From the NCBI RefSeq assembly GCF_009834125.1, contig NZ_CP047146.1:3775501-3839500 (forward strand): a stretch of DNA of 64,000 bases. Reading direction: 5' to 3'. Below the pieces are notes generated by a model, which made no database searches, was not told where the DNA came from, and saw only the letters and a program-made list of their open reading frames with translations. Of this stretch, positions 60,745 to 64,000 are shown in pieces (the first letter of the stretch is position 1; each line of letters begins with the position of its first letter). Position numbers and translations under genes: made by a program. This DNA comes from Streptomyces sp. GS7. GTDB taxonomy: Bacteria; Actinomycetota; Actinomycetes; Streptomycetales; Streptomycetaceae.

Positions 60745-60921
60745 TCAGTCGCCGAGAAGCCAGGAGCCGACGCTGTGAAGGCCGTCGGTGATCCGGACAG
60801 TTCCGAGCTGGGCAGTTACGACAGTGGGCTTGTAGTGGTCGTCGGCGTTGGCGGGGCCGGCTCCAAGGACGATCAGTGCTGAGGCGGCTACTGCTGTAGC
60901 GAGAACGGTCAGGTGCTTCAC
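60745..60921 (-). CDS. 58-residue secreted peptide
   Basis: GTG 60921 preceded by GGAGG (7-base spacing). Signal peptide KHLTVLATAVAASALIVLGA, cleaved after ANA at about residue 26, leaves DDHYKPTVVTAQLGTVRITD, GLHSVGSWLLGD. No cysteine. It is of the same general type as the secreted peptides at 1385-1726 and 3291-3518. Function unknown. Confidence 0.55.
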   Translation of the reverse strand: MKHLTVLATAVAASALIVLGAGPANADDHYKPTVVTAQLGTVRITDGLHSVGSWLLGD

Positions 60922-61138
60922 GGGGGACCTCCACTGGTCAAGGCGACTTGTCGGCAGGATCATTCGCCGTCCGTTCCCCCGCCACCCGAGCCTCCTCCAG
61001 CTGGCGGCCAGGTCACTCCGATGCTGCGCCGGTGCCACTTGGGCAACCCCGACTCAAGGTGCCGCCTCGGCCTGCGAGCCTTCGTCACGCTCGATCTGCG
61101 GCCGGCAGTCGCCGGGCCGGGTTGCCCGCCAGGTGCCG

Positions 61139-61741
61139 TCAACGCCTCGGAGTGCTCTTCCCCCTGGGCCGACGGACTCTCACTGGAACGCCCACGACCC
61201 TCTGTTTGAACGGCTCGATCGACTCTGCTGCGAGAGCTTGGCCGGACCGGTGGCCGAGGAAGAAAGTGATGATCGCGACCCCGATCGGGGTCAGTACCGA
61301 CCCCACCGATGTGATCCAGGTAGTCACGTTGGACCTGCCTCCGCCAGGCTGCGAGAGGTTCACCGTAATCGCGATGGGTTGCCCGCTGGGAGTGTTCACC
61401 GGAACGCTCGCCGACGGGTGCATCGTCGGGACCGGTGAACTCGTCGCAGGGGGACTTGCCGACGGCAGCGCCGACGGAGATGCGGGGCTCGACCCAGAGG
61501 AACTCTCCGACGGCTGCACGGTGGGAGACGCAGGGTTCGCGCTGGCGGTAGCGGGGGGCGGCACGGACGGCTGATGCGACGTAGCGCCGAAAAGGCTGAA
61601 GAGGGCAGCGACCACACTGCCCACAAGCGCTGTGACGCCAGCCAGGACCCACGATCGCCATACCTGACGCGTTGCCGGGGAACGACGGCGCTTACCCGCA
61701 CTCTGGTGCCAGGACGGTCCACTTTGCCCCATGAAGGTCAA
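61139..61741 (-). CDS. Membrane protein with Ser/Pro-rich extracellular linker
   Basis: 200 residues from ATG 61741 (197 from an in-frame ATG at 61732). One membrane segment at about 30-52 (VLAGVTALVGSVVAALFSLF), a long Ser/Pro/Ala-rich stretch (about 58-118), a short ITVNLSQPGGGRS region and a second membrane segment at about 140-165 (WITSVGSVLTPIGVAIITFF), then a basic tail. No domain known. Could be a cell-envelope anchor. Isolated; start unsupported by a strong ribosome binding site. Confidence 0.5.
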   Translation of the reverse strand: MTFMGQSGPSWHQSAGKRRRSPATRQVWRSWVLAGVTALVGSVVAALFSLFGATSHQPSVPPPATASANPASPTVQPSESSSGSSPASPSALPSASPPATSSPVPTMHPSASVPVNTPSGQPIAITVNLSQPGGGRSNVTTWITSVGSVLTPIGVAIITFFLGHRSGQALAAESIEPFKQRVVGVPVRVRRPRGKSTPRR

Positions 61742-62430
61742 GCAATCAGCACCTGGGAATTGTCAAAGTGGAACGCGCCGACGGAGCGGGCGGGTTACGC
61801 CGCCCGGGGGATCCGGACGGGAACGCAGTCTGCGGGGAAGGCTCCGCCCCGACTCCTGGCGAGCCTACGTCGCGCTCAGCCGTCGGCCGGTAGCCGCCGT
61901 GCCAGATTCCCTGCGAGGTGCCGCGCCGCGAACGCGCCTTCGCCTGTCCCGCGGCCAGCAGCTGGCGCAGCTCCACCGTGGCGCGTGCCTCGCACAGGGT
62001 CAGGAGCGGCAGGCGTGGTTCGTCTCTTGTTGGTGATGCGATGGCACATGCCTATGGCGTATGCGTACCTCGCTTGCTCGTCTTCCGGCTGCGGCGTGCC
62101 TTCAAGCGGCTGCTGTAGGAGTTCGGGGCCTCGGTCGCGAGATGGCCGCGAGCTCGTCTAGCGGTTCCCGCAGGTCACGGGAGCATGTGTCACCGTCGAG
62201 TGATTCCCCGGCCACGGAGAGTCCACAGCGTAGACGTGAACGTTGCCCACTCGGCTCACGCACGCTGGTCCGTTCGGCCCTCCCGACCTCGGCCAGGAGC
62301 GACGAGAGCGAAGCTGACGTCGAACGTCTTGTTGCAGAGCGGGCACGGCCACCGGACCGCGCCACCACGACCAGGATCATTGATTCACCCCGCGGAAGGG
62401 GGTGCCATCATGCGCATTCGAGGGCGCTCT
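61742..62430. other. Region without a supported gene
   Basis: About 690 bases. On the minus strand, fragments such as LLTLCEARATVELRQLLAAG (around 61960-62020) and WPCPLCNKTFDVSFALVAPG (around 62300-62350) look coding-like with G/C third positions, but neither has a start codon with ribosome binding site in frame. They may be decayed genes. CPLC is a possible half of a zinc ribbon. No call is made. Confidence 0.3.
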
Positions 62431-62589
62431 CTAGGTCCGGGCCGGCAGGCGGAATCGACGCGGTCGACGCATCCTGGTCGTGGCGGCTTGGGGAGCCGAT
62501 TTGCTCTTCATGGCTTCGGGCGCGAGGCGGTAGTGGTCGGCTGCGCGAAGCAGCTCCCTATAACGCAGCCGATGGATCTCGATGCCCAT
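62431..62589 (-). CDS. 52-residue hypothetical protein with strong ribosome binding site
   Basis: Minus-strand ATG 62589 is preceded by AGGAGGAGG at about 7 bases, the best Shine-Dalgarno of the region. GIEIHRLRYRELLRAADHYR is an amphipathic helix; the rest (LAPEAMKSKSAPQAATTRMR, RPRRFRLPART) is basic and disordered. No family known to me. The product could be a small nucleic-acid-binding or regulatory protein. Confidence 0.45.
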   Translation of the reverse strand: MGIEIHRLRYRELLRAADHYRLAPEAMKSKSAPQAATTRMRRPRRFRLPART

Positions 62590-62961
62590 GCTCGCTCCTC
62601 CTCCTGTCGGACACTTCGGTTGGCTAACTGAGGCTGTGGGTTCTCGTAGGGGCAAGGTCAACCGGCGGCTTCGTCTGGTCGCAAAGGGAGCGAGTCTCGA
62701 TGGCCGCAGGGACGTGATCACGGTGACGTGAGCGCCTCAGTCGCATGTGCACTCATGTTCGCCCTGTGGGCGAGGATCAACTTAGAGGCGCGCATACCGG
62801 ACCGGAAGCAACACGTTGATTCTCTGCGATCCCTTAGCACACTGGATGCTGCTGCCACCGGGGTTTGCGGAGAGAGCAGCGATTCCAGCAGTCGCTGAGT
62901 GACCTCGTTCGGTATCTCGTACGTTGCGACATACGTTCCCCTACCTCTTCAGGAGGCACGC
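62590..62961. other. Intergenic region, promoter of the secreted-protein gene
   Basis: About 370 bases. Near the right end GTTCGGTATCTCGTACGTTG (62907-62926) is AT-richer than average and may include the promoter for the gene at 62962. No gene seen. Confidence 0.35.
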
Positions 62962-63642
62962 ATGTCGCACAGGAGAACTCTCGGTCCGAAGAAGACGATC
63001 GCGCTGCTCGTCGGTGCCGCGGCGGTGGCGGGTGGCGGGGCCTTCGCGCTCGCCAGCACGTCCAACGCCGCCCAGCCCGTGCAGCACGCGAAGACGCTGT
63101 CGGCCGGGGACTCGACCGTCTGCCAGGGGCTCGCCACCGCTCTCGGCAACAACGAGCGGTTCATCGCCGGGCAGCAGGCGAATCCGGACGCCCAGTCGGC
63201 GGCCCGGATCGCCAACAGGCAGGCGGTCGTCGCGCAGATCAAGGTCCAGCAGAAGGTGGCCGGTTGCACCGTTGGGGAGTCGGCTCAGGGCTCCCAGACG
63301 GGGCAGCAGCAGGCCGGTGGCGCCCAGGTGAGCGCACAGCCCTCGCAGTCCGCCGCCGGCGGAGGCGGTAGCGCCGGTGGTGCCGCCGCATCCGGTCAGC
63401 AGGTCTGCAACGGCTCCACCGTTACGCTCTCCGGCGAGGGCGGTGCCCCGGCCGCGTCCAGCGACCAGTTCCCGGCGGGGACGGCCCTGAAGGTCACCAA
63501 CCTGGACAACAAGAAGTCCACGACGGTGAAGGTCACCTCGGTCTCCGGCAGTTGCGTCCTGCTCGACAACGCGGCCTTCGAACAGGTCCGGGAACCGGGC
63601 AAGTTCCTCATCCGCCATGCACTGATCGAGAAGGTGGGGTGA
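62962..63642 (+). CDS. Secreted protein with C-terminal beta-barrel (RlpA/DPBB-like)
   Basis: 226 residues; AGGAGG 5 bases before ATG 62962. Signal region SHRRTLGPKKTIALLVGAAA, then AVAGGGAFALASTSNAA. A helical part with TVCQGLATALGNNERFIAGQ and two cysteines precedes a Gln/Gly/Ser-rich linker (about 110-148). The C-terminal domain (EGGAPAASSDQFPAGTALKV, TNLDNKKSTTVKVTSVSGSC, VLLDNAAFEQVREPGKFLIR) has the look of a double-psi beta-barrel such as RlpA/expansin N-domain. It might bind or cut cell-wall glycans, but key acidic residues cannot be judged by eye. Confidence 0.65.
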   Translation: MSHRRTLGPKKTIALLVGAAAVAGGGAFALASTSNAAQPVQHAKTLSAGDSTVCQGLATALGNNERFIAGQQANPDAQSAARIANRQAVVAQIKVQQKVAGCTVGESAQGSQTGQQQAGGAQVSAQPSQSAAGGGGSAGGAAASGQQVCNGSTVTLSGEGGAPAASSDQFPAGTALKVTNLDNKKSTTVKVTSVSGSCVLLDNAAFEQVREPGKFLIRHALIEKVG

Positions 63643-63654
63643 GGCCCGGGAGCA

Positions 63655-64000
63655 TCAGGCGCCGGACAGGAACACGGTGAGGCGACCGGCGAGGTCCGGC
63701 GGTTTGGACGGTGGGAGCCCGTGATGGGAGACGCCGGGCAGTACGGCGGTCTCGACGCGCGGCAGCGTCTCAGCGGCCCTCGCCGCCACTTCGTCCGGGA
63801 TGGGGGTCCCCTGCTCGAGCGAAGCCGAGGGCTTGCGGGAGGGTCCTGCTGTTCGCGGCCACGAGCAGCAGGACCGGCACCTCCAGCGCCCGCTGCGCGT
63901 CCACTGATACCAGGCGGAGGGCCATGCGTTCAGCATTTCCGAAGGTAACTCGGCGTGAACTCGGGCTTCCAAGCGGTCCGTTGAACCAGTACGGGGACAT
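63655..64000 (-). pseudogene. Alpha/beta hydrolase, 3' part, interrupted by a short repeat (runs off right edge)
   Basis: The minus strand reads in one frame GPLGSPSSRRVTFGNAERMA, LRLVSVDAQRALEVPVLLLV, AANSR and, after a GC-rich repeat at 63802-63844, in another frame DEVAARAAETLPRVETAVLP, GVSHHGLPPSKPPDLAGRLT to a stop at 63655. PVLLLVAANS and the GVSHHGLP histidine are the penultimate strand and catalytic-His region of an alpha/beta hydrolase. The repeat splits the two and shifts the frame, so the gene is probably inactive. Its 5' part lies outside the window. Confidence 0.7.
63802..63844. repeat. Short GC-rich interspersed repeat of Streptomyces type
   Basis: GGGGGTCCCCTGCTCGAGCG, then AAGCCGAGGGCTTGCGGGAG, GGT. 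It contains CCCTGCTCGAGCGAAGCCGA followed by a GCTT arm that can pair with AAGC. From memory this block recurs in intergenic DNA of many Streptomyces genomes. Here it lies inside the hydrolase coding sequence. Confidence 0.55.

Noticed and set aside
62102..62380. Minus-strand frame with a CPLC zinc-ribbon-like piece in a neighbouring frame
   Set aside because: The frame with CPLCNKTF has no usable start codon; the frame with a start lacks the motif.

Overview
The window reads as chromosomal DNA of a Streptomyces or close relative. Base composition is very GC-rich with strong G/C bias at third codon positions, many genes start with GTG, secreted proteins and regulators are abundant, and several genes have recognisable Streptomyces relatives (a BlaL/BlaA/BlaB-like beta-lactamase locus, Tat and Sec secreted small proteins, an lgt start at the left edge). 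I see no rRNA, tRNA or CRISPR array. All family assignments are from reading the translations; no search was run.

Layout. 1-15 kb: the 5' tip of lgt, MarR, SnoaL-like, secreted peptides, a SAM methyltransferase, a rhomboid-like membrane protein divergent from its probable TetR regulator, an XRE-cupin regulator next to an EamA exporter, a cold-shock-like protein, DUF2000 divergent from AraC, then a complete beta-lactamase regulon (blaB-blaA divergent from blaL) followed by the C-terminal remnant of a second beta-lactamase. 15-21 kb: an extracytoplasmic electron-transfer operon (ferric-reductase-like membrane protein, FMN-binding protein, ApbE flavin transferase) divergent from an OmpR/histidine kinase pair, then a CBS-BON protein. 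21-34 kb: two FAD monooxygenases, a TetR gene with a cluster of operator-like repeats, methyltransferases, MerR, a tandem pair of paralogous secreted proteins with internal repeats, and a secreted PNGase A-like amidase. 34.3-35.2 kb: an intact IS5-family element.

35.5-57 kb: the main discovery, a biosynthetic gene cluster. Its diagnostic core is a hydrazine-forming trio: a lysine N6-hydroxylase-like flavoenzyme, a DadA-like FAD oxidase, and a cupin/methionyl-tRNA-synthetase-like hydrazine synthetase that here also carries a C-terminal carrier-protein domain. The expected intermediate is hydrazinoacetic acid, made from lysine and glycine. It is followed without gaps by an NRPS module (docking-heterocyclization-adenylation-carrier; the A-domain pocket looks cysteine-type), a stand-alone acyl-adenylating enzyme, a free carrier protein, a GNAT acyltransferase and a C45 Ntn-hydrolase. 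A second transcription unit supplies a type II thioesterase, a PEP-mutase/isocitrate-lyase-like enzyme, a KASIII-like synthase with an altered triad, a 740-residue heme-oxygenase-like di-metal oxidase, an acyl-CoA-dehydrogenase-like flavoenzyme and a P450 with an atypical I-helix. An EamA exporter and a LuxR-type regulator lie at the left border. The set predicts a small hydrazine-, hydrazone- or diazo-containing compound joined to a cysteine-derived thiazoline; I cannot match it to a known product.

57-64 kb: a PP2C/SpoIIE-type phosphatase, a P-loop nucleotide kinase-like protein, small secreted and membrane proteins, and several decayed genes: a frameshifted MbcA/ParS-like (DUF2384-type) gene and, at the right edge, an alpha/beta hydrolase gene interrupted by a short GC-rich repeat. 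Regulatory inverted repeats and terminator hairpins are listed where the symmetry is clear by eye.
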